The notes beneath the pieces were generated by a model that made no database searches, was not told the origin of the DNA, and saw only the letters and a program-made list of their open reading frames with translations. From an uncultured Clostridia bacterium (GTDB lineage Bacteria > Bacillota_A > Clostridia > TANB77 > CAG-508), in NCBI GenBank assembly GCA_947594095.1, contig CANQEA010000037.1, positions 1 through 12,935 of the forward strand: a stretch of 12,935 bases of DNA. Direction: 5' to 3'. The position numbers and the translations under genes are program-made. Numbering within the stretch: the first letter of the stretch is position 1; each line of letters starts with the position of its first letter. Shown here piece by piece: positions 1-7,640 of the stretch.

Positions 1-500
1 ATTCTAATTACATAGTTAATTTCTTCCCTAATTAGCAAAGTATAAATAATCATAGCAGTCATCATAAACGCAAAATAAATAAGTAAAAACTTAACACATA
101 AAACAATACTAATTTGTACATTTGCCATTAAAACAAAAAGTACAATTAAAAGTACAAAAAACTGTAAAATACAGAGTTTTCTGTTAATTAAAAAACAATC
201 TCTTCTAACCCTTGCAATTTCATCATTTGTAAACTTTTTGTTTTGTTTTCGCCCTTTTAAAAATTTAAAAATATTCCTAAAAAAGAATGTAATAAAAGCA
301 GCATGTAAAATAAACCCAAAAACACCAAAAGCAATATATTGCTGAGAATGTGTTAATCCCTCTATTTGCACTTGAAAACTTGCATCCTCTGAATAAGGCG
401 GATAGCCAGATAAAAGAGGAATTAAGCAAGACATTGATATAATTAACAAAATGTCTACTATTAGTATTTTAGAGTAGATTCGCAATTTAAAATTTGTCAT
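1..500 (-). CDS. Membrane protein of unknown function, 3' end beyond the window (partial)
   Basis: The frame starts at ATG 500 and stays open to position 1, giving at least 165 residues. Four hydrophobic stretches look like membrane helices: about residues 12-31, 55-74, 109-128 and 130-156. The first pair encloses a roughly 23-residue outside loop that begins with a Tyr-Pro-Pro motif (residues 33-35). The second pair is preceded by a basic cytoplasmic stretch (residues 75-108, with KGRKQNKK and ARVRRDC). The start is supported by AGGAGA six bases upstream. The gene follows the peptide synthetase by only 11 bases, so the two are almost surely on one message. I do not recognise the family. The visible part could be a whole small membrane protein or the N-terminal sensor region of a larger signalling protein; nothing here decides this. 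Confidence 0.8.
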   Translation of the reverse strand, partial: MTNFKLRIYSKILIVDILLIISMSCLIPLLSGYPPYSEDASFQVQIEGLTHSQQYIAFGVFGFILHAAFITFFFRNIFKFLKGRKQNKKFTNDEIARVRRDCFLINRKLCILQFFVLLIVLFVLMANVQISIVLCVKFLLIYFAFMMTAMIIYTLLIREEINYVIR

Positions 501-505
501 AAGTA

Positions 506-513
506 TCTCCTTT
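506..513 (-). promoter_or_regulatory. Ribosome site overlapping the synthetase stop codon
   Basis: On the minus strand the synthetase stop TAA (514-512) runs straight into AGGAGA (511-506), followed by ATG at 500. The site shares its first two A bases with the stop codon. Such overlap usually means coupled translation, so the membrane protein and the synthetase are likely made in linked amounts. Confidence 0.75.
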
Positions 514-3500
514 ACATTGAAAGTATTAATTCATATATATTTTGTAAATAATTATCATTAACAACTGGCCAATCAAAACCAATTTCATGTAAATAATTAA
601 CAGTCAAATTAGAATTAGTTGGAGTTTCAATAAACTCTCCCATAGACAAGCTATTAGTCAAATGTGCGCTAAAAGGAGAATTAAGTTTAGAAATCTTATT
701 TAAGCAAACATCAGGGCTAACCAAATTAAGATTAATCAAAAACTTATTCAAAATCTCGCCAATTGAAAGCACATTTGGATTTTCAATATGGTAAATTGTT
801 TGTCTATTTGGGTTTTCTATAAGCTTTAAAATTGATCTAGCACACAAATCAACAGGGCTCAAATCAACCTTAATGCTATTTAGTAAATAAGTTGTAACAC
901 CTGCATCAATTAAAGTCTTAAGCCTACTTAAAAACGCATTTTGATGTATATTTACTTGGAATTTACTATCGCTAATCCTTGGCATAATATTTCCAAGTCT
1001 AAATATCTTAGCATTAAACCCTTTTTTAACTTCTTTTAGAATTTCACACTCTGCCTCATATTTTGTAAGCATATAAACCTGATTTTTAAATTTTTGATTT
1101 ATATTAATATCATTTTCAGTCAAAACATTTAAATCATGAACGTGGCAAAATGCACCAACTGAAATAGTAGAGATATGTGCTAGTTCGCAATTTGCCTCTT
1201 TGCAGAAGTTAATTACAGCCTTAACAGCTTCTACATTAACAGGGTAAAAGTCCTCATATTTACCATAATGACTAACATTTGCAGCTGAGTGAATTGCACA
1301 AGTTACATTTTTACATAAAACTTTGTATTGTTCTTCTGACAATCCAAAATTTTCTTTTGTAAGTTCACCCTTTAAAAGCACAACCTTTTTATCAACTAAA
1401 TTTGAAATTTCATCTTCATTAAAATAATTGTAAATTCTTCTATAAAATCTTTGCTCATAAGATAAGCCTTGTTTTCCTCTAATTACACAATAAATCTTTT
1501 TAACCTTTTTATTATGCAAAAGCTCATACAATAAGTGAGAACCTAGAAAACCTGTAACTCCTGTAAGTAATACTTTGCCTATATCATAAGAAAACTTTCT
1601 ATTTACTACTTTTACATTTTCCTGAAGTTTATCTATAAAAAAGTCTTGTTTATTGTGACTTGTAATATATTCTGCCAATTTTTGAATAGAAGAAAAGTTA
1701 TTAATATCTTGGATTTCCACTTGATAATTAGAAAGTTTAATAGATAAATCCATAACATTAAGTGAGTCAAACCCTAAATCTTCAAAAAAGTCATCAGTAA
1801 CAGATATACGTTTGCTTCCTGTAATATTTTTAATAATTTCTAAAATCTCTTTCTCCAAATCATTAGAAGGTTTTACAATTTTAGAATTTGAAGAATCATT
1901 TTCAATTGTTTGAAGTAGGTATTTTACATCAACTTTTCCATTATTATTTACAGGGAATTCATCTATTTGATAAAGTTTAGGGATCATATAAGATGTAAGG
2001 CTTTTCTTAATTTCTAGTAAAACATCATCAACAATATTTGGAACTTTTGCCTCAAAAAATCCCACTAAAGATTTAGTTAAATTAGCATTTTCAACTGGAA
2101 CAACTAAAACTTTAGAAACATTTTTACATTTAGCAATCTGTTTTTCAATTTCTTCTAATTCAATTCTAAATCCACGAATTTTAACTTGATTATCATTTCT
2201 TCCCAAATACTTAATTCTACCATTATAATCAAAATATCCGACATCTCCAGAACGATAGAAATATGTATTTTCATCTTTAATAAATTTTTGTTTAGTTAAT
2301 TTTTCATTTTTAAAATATCCATCACAAACACCAACACCACTAATACAAATCTCTCCACTTACACCAACTGGCATAATATTTCCAGCTTCATCTAAGATAG
2401 AAATTTTATAATTAGGAATTGGTTTCCCAATATAGATATTATTATTTCTTAAATCTTGAGCAGTTATCTCATCCATAATTGCAAAAACAGTAGTTTCTGT
2501 AGGCCCATAGCCATTATAAATTATATGATCTGGGTATTTATTTTTCCAATAACGTAAAGGCTTTGCTTGAACTGCTTCTCCACCTAAAATAACATAGCGA
2601 AGATGTAATTTAAATTTAGTATCATCTAATAATTTTTCTTCTTCAATAACTTTGTAAAAATATGCAGGGGTCTGATTTAAAATAGTTACTTTCTCAGAAA
2701 TTACTAGCTGTAAAAATTCTTTAGGATTAACAGTCACCTCTTTTGGAACAACAACTAACTTTCCACCATAAAGAAGTGAGCCATATATTTCCCATGTAGA
2801 AAAATCAAAAGTATAAGTATGAAATAATGTCCACACATCATTTTTAGTTTGTTTAAAAATATTATGTGTTGCGTTAAGAAGTCCCACTACATTTTTATTT
2901 GTAATTAATGTACCTTTTGGTTTGCCAGTAGATCCAGAAGTATATAAAATATATGCTAAATCAGATGGCTCAGTTACATTTTCTAATATAGATGTATCTT
3001 TTAGGCGAGACAAGTTCTCAATTTTTACACAATCAATATAATCTTCAAAATTACTAATATATTTTTCGTTTGTAATTAAAATTTTGCTGTCACTATTTTG
3101 TATAATATAATGAATTCTCTTTTTCGGCCAAAATGGGTCAATTGCAATATAATATCCACCAGCTTTTAAAGTAGCAAGTATAGAAATTACCATCTCAATA
3201 CTTCTTTCAACCAAAAGAACAACAGGGGAATTTTTATTTACTCCTCTACGTCTTAAATGATTTGCTAGCTTACAAACATTTTGATATAATTCCTCATATG
3301 TCATTTCTTGGTCTTTAAACTTTAAAGCAACTTTGTTTGGCGTTTTTGAAACCTGTTTTTCAAAAAGCTCAATTAAAGTTTTTGAGTCATCATAAGGCAC
3401 GCTATTATCATTAAAACTATCAATTAAAGAAATTTCTTGATTTGTAATTAAAGAAATTTCTTTTAATAGAATATTACTATTTTCTAAAATTTGATTTATT

Positions 3501-4735
3501 ATATTAGAAATACGGCGATGAATAAACTGTATTTCTCTTTCACTAAATTTTTGTATTTGATAATCATAAAATATCTTCAAAATACCACTATCATCCATAT
3601 CATAAATATGGATATCTAAACTATTAGAAATGTATCCGCAAAAATCCCAATTTGTAGTATATTTTGTATCACTTGAGTTAGAATTATCACGTGCATTTTG
3701 GTAAGAGATTATTGTGTCATATAAATTATTTGAGAAGTCATATTTTTCTCTTATGTATTTTAAAATTTCAAAATAAGAATATTTATGATGTCTAAACATT
3801 GCAAATTGCTCAGCAGATACTTCTCTTGCAAAATCAAGAAAAGATAAGTTGTTTTTTACATTTAGTTTAATTGGCAAAGTATTTACAAACATACCAAAAG
3901 TACTTTTTTCTGAAACTCCATTTCTATTTAAAATAGGAGAGCCAAGAACGATTTCTTCTTGTGAAGATGTTGCGTGTAAATAAATTGCAAAAATTGATAA
4001 GAAGAATGTAAGTGTTGGTATATTATTTTTACTACAAAAGTCATAAATCTCTTTACTATTATCTAATGTAAACTCTTTCCTTTTTGCAGTCAATTCGCTT
4101 GCTGGAGTATTTTTATTTGAAAATGATACAAGTGAAGGTTGACTTTCAAAAACACTTTCCCAATAAGAAGCATCTTTTTTAAATTTATTAGATTCTCTAT
4201 AATTTTTCTCAGACTCTATATATGTTGTATAACTAGGCTTTTTTTGAGGTTTTTCAGAAGATTTTCCAGTTAAATATGAGTAATTATTAGAAACTTCTGA
4301 AATTAATAAACTCATGCTCCAAGCATCCGCAACAACATGGTGAAATGCACCATAAAATCCACCAGTTCCATCAGGGAAACGTAGCATATGAAATGCACTT
4401 AAAAAAGAGTTTGCTATGTTAAATGGCTGATGAACCAATTTTTCACATACTGTTTTTAAAGCTTCATCATTTTCTACTTCAATAATTGGAATATTAAATT
4501 CTTCAAAGTCTTTAATATATTGGAAAGGCACACCATCTTGAAAAGTAATTGCTGTTCTTACTGCTTCATTATTTTGCACAAAAGTATAAATTGCTTTTCT
4601 CAATAAATCAAAATCTACTTTTTCATGATAAATTAAAGATCCACCAACATTGGAAAGACCATTTGCTCCCAAGTATTTTTCTGACATCCAGATAGAATCT
4701 TGAGGAATTGTTAATTCATATAATTTTTTAGACAT
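512..4735 (-). CDS. Single-module nonribosomal peptide synthetase, C-A-T-R (reductase release)
   Basis: Four domains follow in order. Condensation (about residues 3-425) has HHVVAD with His132, His133 and Asp137, and FGMFVNT at 280-286. Adenylation (about 450-940) has YTSGSTGKPKG at 598-608, NGYGPTE at 741-747, GRNDNQVKIRGFR from 845 and Lys934. Thiolation (about 957-1028) carries the phosphopantetheine Ser991 in LGFDSL. The thioester reductase (about 1052-1400) has the NAD(P)H loop GVTGFLG at 1059-1065 and the Tyr1221/Lys1225 pair. There is no thioesterase, so release should be reductive, to an aldehyde or alcohol. Aligning the pocket to GrsA by eye gives D-F-W-N-I-G-G-V-F-K, 8 of 10 matching the classic Thr code (DFWNIGMVHK). 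A C domain at the very N-terminus implies an acyl or aminoacyl donor from another protein. ATG 4735 is preferred over GTG 4747 because the GTG lies inside the ribosome site AAGGTGG (4750-4744). C-A-T-R synthetases are known from gut Clostridia and give peptide aldehydes or pyrazinones; this product is unknown. Confidence 0.96.
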   Translation of the reverse strand: MSKKLYELTIPQDSIWMSEKYLGANGLSNVGGSLIYHEKVDFDLLRKAIYTFVQNNEAVRTAITFQDGVPFQYIKDFEEFNIPIIEVENDEALKTVCEKLVHQPFNIANSFLSAFHMLRFPDGTGGFYGAFHHVVADAWSMSLLISEVSNNYSYLTGKSSEKPQKKPSYTTYIESEKNYRESNKFKKDASYWESVFESQPSLVSFSNKNTPASELTAKRKEFTLDNSKEIYDFCSKNNIPTLTFFLSIFAIYLHATSSQEEIVLGSPILNRNGVSEKSTFGMFVNTLPIKLNVKNNLSFLDFAREVSAEQFAMFRHHKYSYFEILKYIREKYDFSNNLYDTIISYQNARDNSNSSDTKYTTNWDFCGYISNSLDIHIYDMDDSGILKIFYDYQIQKFSEREIQFIHRRISNIINQILENSNILLKEISLITNQEISLIDSFNDNSVPYDDSKTLIELFEKQVSKTPNKVALKFKDQEMTYEELYQNVCKLANHLRRRGVNKNSPVVLLVERSIEMVISILATLKAGGYYIAIDPFWPKKRIHYIIQNSDSKILITNEKYISNFEDYIDCVKIENLSRLKDTSILENVTEPSDLAYILYTSGSTGKPKGTLITNKNVVGLLNATHNIFKQTKNDVWTLFHTYTFDFSTWEIYGSLLYGGKLVVVPKEVTVNPKEFLQLVISEKVTILNQTPAYFYKVIEEEKLLDDTKFKLHLRYVILGGEAVQAKPLRYWKNKYPDHIIYNGYGPTETTVFAIMDEITAQDLRNNNIYIGKPIPNYKISILDEAGNIMPVGVSGEICISGVGVCDGYFKNEKLTKQKFIKDENTYFYRSGDVGYFDYNGRIKYLGRNDNQVKIRGFRIELEEIEKQIAKCKNVSKVLVVPVENANLTKSLVGFFEAKVPNIVDDVLLEIKKSLTSYMIPKLYQIDEFPVNNNGKVDVKYLLQTIENDSSNSKIVKPSNDLEKEILEIIKNITGSKRISVTDDFFEDLGFDSLNVMDLSIKLSNYQVEIQDINNFSSIQKLAEYITSHNKQDFFIDKLQENVKVVNRKFSYDIGKVLLTGVTGFLGSHLLYELLHNKKVKKIYCVIRGKQGLSYEQRFYRRIYNYFNEDEISNLVDKKVVLLKGELTKENFGLSEEQYKVLCKNVTCAIHSAANVSHYGKYEDFYPVNVEAVKAVINFCKEANCELAHISTISVGAFCHVHDLNVLTENDININQKFKNQVYMLTKYEAECEILKEVKKGFNAKIFRLGNIMPRISDSKFQVNIHQNAFLSRLKTLIDAGVTTYLLNSIKVDLSPVDLCARSILKLIENPNRQTIYHIENPNVLSIGEILNKFLINLNLVSPDVCLNKISKLNSPFSAHLTNSLSMGEFIETPTNSNLTVNYLHEIGFDWPVVNDNYLQNIYELILSM

Positions 4736-4799
4736 CCTTTGTACCACCTTTTTCTTCGTTTATTAGTACAATTTTTTAGTGTTTTTATCTTTTACACAC

Positions 4800-4828
4800 A
4801 TTATATATTTAATTTAAAAATATATCAA
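4800..4828 (-). promoter_or_regulatory. Sigma-A promoter of the synthetase operon
   Basis: On the minus strand TTGATA (4828-4823) is followed by a 17-base spacer and a perfect TATAAT (4805-4800). Transcription would begin near 4793, leaving a leader of about 58 bases before ATG 4735. No operator-like repeat overlaps it that I could see. Confidence 0.7.
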
Positions 4829-5122
4829 GTAAAAATTGCATAATATCATAAAAGACGTAGAAAAAACTTGCATATAAAAAAATTATTATTTTTGATTTTA
4901 AAATTATGTCGATTTTTGCGATGAAAAAATGTTGAAAAATAAACAAATTTCTGTTACTATATTCATTAACCAGTAATTTTTTACAATCAAAGTTTTAAAA
5001 AGTTCTATCAATCTTATTTCAATTCAAAATTATTTCATAAAAATTTCAAGTTAAAAACAATTTAAAATTCACGCGTCAGGAGGTTAGAACAAAAAATTTT
5101 TCAAAAAATTTTCAAAAAGACA
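4829..5122. other. Non-coding divergent region with an orphan AGGAGG
   Basis: This roughly 290-base stretch lies between the synthetase and nuclease promoters and holds no convincing gene. It has a possible plus-strand promoter, TTGAAA (4932-4937), 17 bases, TACTAT (4955-4960). It also has a perfect AGGAGG (5078-5083) with no ATG, GTG or TTG at a usable distance. The plus frame of the nuclease is open back to a TAA at 5038 but contains no standard start before ATG 5188. Confidence 0.4.
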
Positions 5123-5151
5123 TTGACAAAGGACAAGTAAGATATTACAAT
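5123..5151 (+). promoter_or_regulatory. Sigma-A promoter of the Rpn nuclease gene
   Basis: A perfect TTGACA (5123-5128) and TACAAT (5146-5151) are separated by 17 bases. Transcription would start near 5158, giving a leader of about 30 bases. That leader has no recognisable ribosome site in front of ATG 5188. Confidence 0.7.
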
Positions 5152-5187
5152 AAAAGTAATACTAATAATAAGAAACACTTCAAAAAA

Positions 5188-6252
5188 ATGCATAATTATT
5201 TTTATAACAAACATTATTTTAAAAACCCTCATAATTCTATAAGAACCAAAATATACTCTTTTCAAAGTAATAACAAAAAACATCTAATTAATAATGAACA
5301 TGATAAAATATTTAGGACAGTACTTTCAAATAAAAAAGATGCATGTAAATTTATTAAATCAATAATTAATTTTAAAAGTGAAATAAATGGAAATGATTTA
5401 GAACTCTATAAAACAAACTTTGTAACATCAGAATTTAAAAATAAAGAAGCAGATGTAATTTATAAACTAAAAAATAAAAAAATTTTTATTCTAATAGAAC
5501 ACCAAACTAAAGTAGATTATTCAATGTCATACAGAATATTATCCTACCAACATGAAATTATTAGAAGTAGTATAGATACTTCTAAAATAAATTTAAAAAA
5601 TTATAATTGGCCAACTGTAATTCCAATCGTATTATACACAGGAAAAAGTAGATGGAATGCCAAAACGTCTTTAACTAATACACAAATTGATGATAGCGTA
5701 TTACCATTATCCAATTATTATTTAGTAGATATAAATGATTATTCAATTGAATCTTTATTAAAAGATGATTTATTAATTAGTAAACTAATGATATTAGAGA
5801 AGTCAAAAACTAATGAAGAATTGGCTAATAATTTAGAACTAATTATACCAAAGATAAAAAAAGAAGATAGAAATTTTATAACAAACATAATAAATCTTAT
5901 TTTAGAAGGAAAAATAGGAAAAACAAAAGCAAGAGAAAATATAAATAAATTAAATGGAGGCGAAGAAAAAATGCTTGCATGTATAGAAATGTTAAGAGAA
6001 GAAGAAAGAACTATGTTAAACAAAATTGAAAAAAGTAAAAAACAAGGAATAAAAATTGGAGAAGAACGTGGAATTAAGTTAGGTCAAAAGATGGGCGAGA
6101 AACGTGGAATTAAATTGGGCGAAAAACGTGGATTAGAGAAAAATAAAAAGGACAAAATGGAAATAGCAAAAAAATTACTAGCAAGGAATTTTTCTATTGA
6201 AGAAATATCTGAAATAACAGGATTAACAAAACAAGAATTAAAAATTAATTAA
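5188..6252 (+). CDS. Rpn-family recombination-promoting nuclease (PD-(D/E)XK, Transposase_31-like)
   Basis: This 354-residue protein has the family hallmarks: HDKIFR at residues 38-43, an acidic metal ligand at Asp89 in EADVIY, and the E-x-Q signature at Glu104/Gln106 in ILIEHQ, where Gln replaces the Lys of the classic PD-(D/E)XK core. The C-terminus has the usual charged Gly-rich repeats (about 287-318) and an ending that resembles a small helix-turn-helix (SIEEISEITGL, 336-346). Rpn proteins are metal-dependent DNA endonucleases; some act as toxins in phage defence. They are often annotated as transposases, but no terminal repeats are visible here. ATG 5188 is the first standard start in a frame open since 5041, yet it lacks a ribosome site. 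About 37 residues precede the conserved HDK, so the N-terminus may be extended. The gene has its own strong promoter and converges on the transporter gene with 102 bases between. Confidence 0.9.
   Translation: MHNYFYNKHYFKNPHNSIRTKIYSFQSNNKKHLINNEHDKIFRTVLSNKKDACKFIKSIINFKSEINGNDLELYKTNFVTSEFKNKEADVIYKLKNKKIFILIEHQTKVDYSMSYRILSYQHEIIRSSIDTSKINLKNYNWPTVIPIVLYTGKSRWNAKTSLTNTQIDDSVLPLSNYYLVDINDYSIESLLKDDLLISKLMILEKSKTNEELANNLELIIPKIKKEDRNFITNIINLILEGKIGKTKARENINKLNGGEEKMLACIEMLREEERTMLNKIEKSKKQGIKIGEERGIKLGQKMGEKRGIKLGEKRGLEKNKKDKMEIAKKLLARNFSIEEISEITGLTKQELKIN
5956..5973 (+). promoter_or_regulatory. Strong ribosome site and start codon inside the Rpn gene
   Basis: GGAGG at 5956-5960 is followed by ten A/G-rich bases and an in-frame ATG at 5971. 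In DNA this A-rich such a site is rare, and it is far better than the one at the gene's own start. In the long protein it encodes Gly-Gly-Glu-Glu-Lys-Met at residues 257-262. Confidence 0.65.
5971..6252 (+). CDS. Putative intragenic small protein: C-terminal part of Rpn (RpnS-like)
   Basis: Starting at internal ATG 5971, this in-frame product would be 93 residues and identical to residues 262-354 of the long nuclease. It lacks all the metal ligands and keeps only the helical N-terminal stretch, the Gly/Arg/Lys repeats and the C-terminal helix-turn-helix-like segment. In characterised Rpn systems a small protein made from an internal start in the same gene binds and blocks the full-length toxic nuclease. 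The placement here, just before the variable C-terminal domain and behind a near-perfect ribosome site, matches that layout. I see the start and its site directly; that it is translated and acts as an antitoxin is inference. Confidence 0.5.
   Translation: MLACIEMLREEERTMLNKIEKSKKQGIKIGEERGIKLGQKMGEKRGIKLGEKRGLEKNKKDKMEIAKKLLARNFSIEEISEITGLTKQELKIN
6064..6135 (+). repeat. Short tandem coding repeat in the Rpn C-terminus
   Basis: ACGTGGAATTA occurs at 6066 and 6102, and the related ACGTGGATTA at 6126. The spacings are 36 and 24 bases, so the frame is kept. They encode repeats of the type E/K-R-G-I-K-L-G. Such units can expand or shrink by slippage and are typical of the variable tail of this family. 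Confidence 0.65.
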
Positions 6253-6354
6253 TAGCAAATAGTTAAAAAGTCAAATAACCCTGTAATATTATCAAAAAAG
6301 TAAGATACAATCTTGACATAGTACAGAAATTATTTATTGTTAAAAAGTAATATT

Positions 6355-7506
6355 TTAATCTAATGTTTTTTCCTTCTTTATATTTATATTTATTAGAATA
6401 GTTGACAATATTGACAAAATAAATATAACTATAAATATTTTCTCCTTCATAAAAACACTCATGATTGAAAGTACAGCAAATACAATAACTTCTGTAAAAC
6501 ATAAGCTCATTTGTCCTACTGCTGATAACAAGTCATAATCTTCTTTTGATTCTTTAATAATATTTTGTATCGATGTTTGTATTGATGTTTCATAAACTTT
6601 TTCTAAATTATCACCGGCAGTTTTATTAATAGAAATGATAAATTTATCTTTTGCAAATAAATAAATTGCTGTTATAATCACCCTTATTGCTGAAACTAAA
6701 TTATTTGATCTTTTTATATTTTTATCAGCATATTTTCCAATTAAAGTAATTGTAATGATTTGGAATAATAATGATACTACAACAACTATTGAAAATGCCT
6801 TAAAATCTTGTAATAACATATATAAATACATTGGAACAAATAATCTTTCTATTATATGGTTAGTTCGTAATGCATATATAATTTTATATTTACTCTTGCT
6901 TTGTATTAAATATTTTATGCTAGCCTTAAAAGTGTTAGATTTCTTTTCAGGTTTATAATCAATTTTTAAAATTGCAATATATTGCAATAAAAAGAAAATA
7001 ACAATTATAATAAACAAAACTATTGTATTATCACTTATCACTCCCCAAGCCACTAAACAGCTGGCAAAAACTGTTCCTAAAATTTTACTTATGAAATATA
7101 AACTATTAAATCTTCCTCTATGTTCACTTTCCACATATTTACTGGATAATGAATCAGATGATGGATTTGAAAGCCCCATCAATCCCATCGCTATTACAAA
7201 AATTATAATATTAGCATATAAACTTTCACTATTTAGCATAAAATATGAATTTATAACGCTAAATATATTTGAAATTAATATACATTTTGCAACGCCAATC
7301 TTATTTGATATTATTACAAATAAAGGTGTTATTAGTCCTGTAATAAGGAATCTTATACCATATATTAATAAAATTAAATATATTGGCAAACCAGCTTTGT
7401 ATAACATAACTGTTCCAAATGTTTCACTTAATGCATTTGCAAAGTTATAAAAAAATATGCTTAAGTACATGTATTTGTATTCTTTTTTATAAAAATATTC
7501 CTTCAT
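6355..7506 (-). CDS. Major facilitator superfamily transporter
   Basis: A 383-residue hydrophobic protein with 11-12 likely membrane helices, at about residues 15-38, 41-66, 74-91, 97-117, 136-156 and 160-181, then a basic central loop (182-206), then a second half with clear helices near 237-257, 268-286, 328-350 and 355-374. The 2-3 loop holds a degenerate motif A (SNKIGVAK, 67-74), and the matching loop of the second half reads GKYADKNIKR (257-266). The length and halves fit the superfamily. The substrate cannot be read from the sequence; a small-molecule or drug efflux role is a guess. AGGAG stands six bases before ATG 7506. The gene has the same orientation as the peptide synthetase but is separated from it by the Rpn locus and has its own promoter, so export of the peptide product is only a possibility. 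Confidence 0.88.
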   Translation of the reverse strand: MKEYFYKKEYKYMYLSIFFYNFANALSETFGTVMLYKAGLPIYLILLIYGIRFLITGLITPLFVIISNKIGVAKCILISNIFSVINSYFMLNSESLYANIIIFVIAMGLMGLSNPSSDSLSSKYVESEHRGRFNSLYFISKILGTVFASCLVAWGVISDNTIVLFIIIVIFFLLQYIAILKIDYKPEKKSNTFKASIKYLIQSKSKYKIIYALRTNHIIERLFVPMYLYMLLQDFKAFSIVVVVSLLFQIITITLIGKYADKNIKRSNNLVSAIRVIITAIYLFAKDKFIISINKTAGDNLEKVYETSIQTSIQNIIKESKEDYDLLSAVGQMSLCFTEVIVFAVLSIMSVFMKEKIFIVIFILSILSTILININIKKEKTLD

Positions 7507-7526
7507 TTTTTGCTCCTAATTAAATT

Positions 7527-7555
7527 ATTATATAGATATATCATAAAATCAACAA
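7527..7555 (-). promoter_or_regulatory. Probable promoter of the transporter gene
   Basis: A perfect TATAAT (7532-7527, minus strand) lies about 20 bases from the start codon, 17 bases after a weak TTGTTG (7555-7550). Only the -10 box is convincing. Transcription would begin close to the ribosome site, giving a very short leader. Confidence 0.4.
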
Positions 7556-7598
7556 AAGTACAATAATTAAGCAAAATTTCATTATTCCATCTAATATA

Positions 7599-7636
7599 AA
7601 AATGAGAGCTATTATTGGTTATTTAACTCTCATTTT
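7599..7636 (-). terminator. Hairpin terminator after the two-gene unknown operon
   Basis: AAAATGAGAG (7599-7608) pairs perfectly with CTCTCATTTT (7627-7636) across an 18-base loop. On the minus strand the stem continues into TTTTTATATT, a usable U-tract. It lies directly downstream of the gene ending at 7641 and isolates that operon from the transporter gene. Confidence 0.65.
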
Positions 7637-7640
7637 AACT

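Noticed and set aside
4736..4747. GTG start at 4747 for the synthetase
   Set aside because: The GTG lies inside the ribosome site AAGGTGG that serves ATG 4735 eight bases further on, and has no site of its own.
5188..6252. A transposon carrying the Rpn gene
   Set aside because: Family members are often labelled transposase, but no terminal inverted repeats or target duplications were seen around it.
6253..6354. TTGACA at 6313-6318 as a promoter between nuclease and transporter
   Set aside because: No -10 box at 16-18 bases, and there is no plus-strand gene for it to serve; no clear terminator was found here either.
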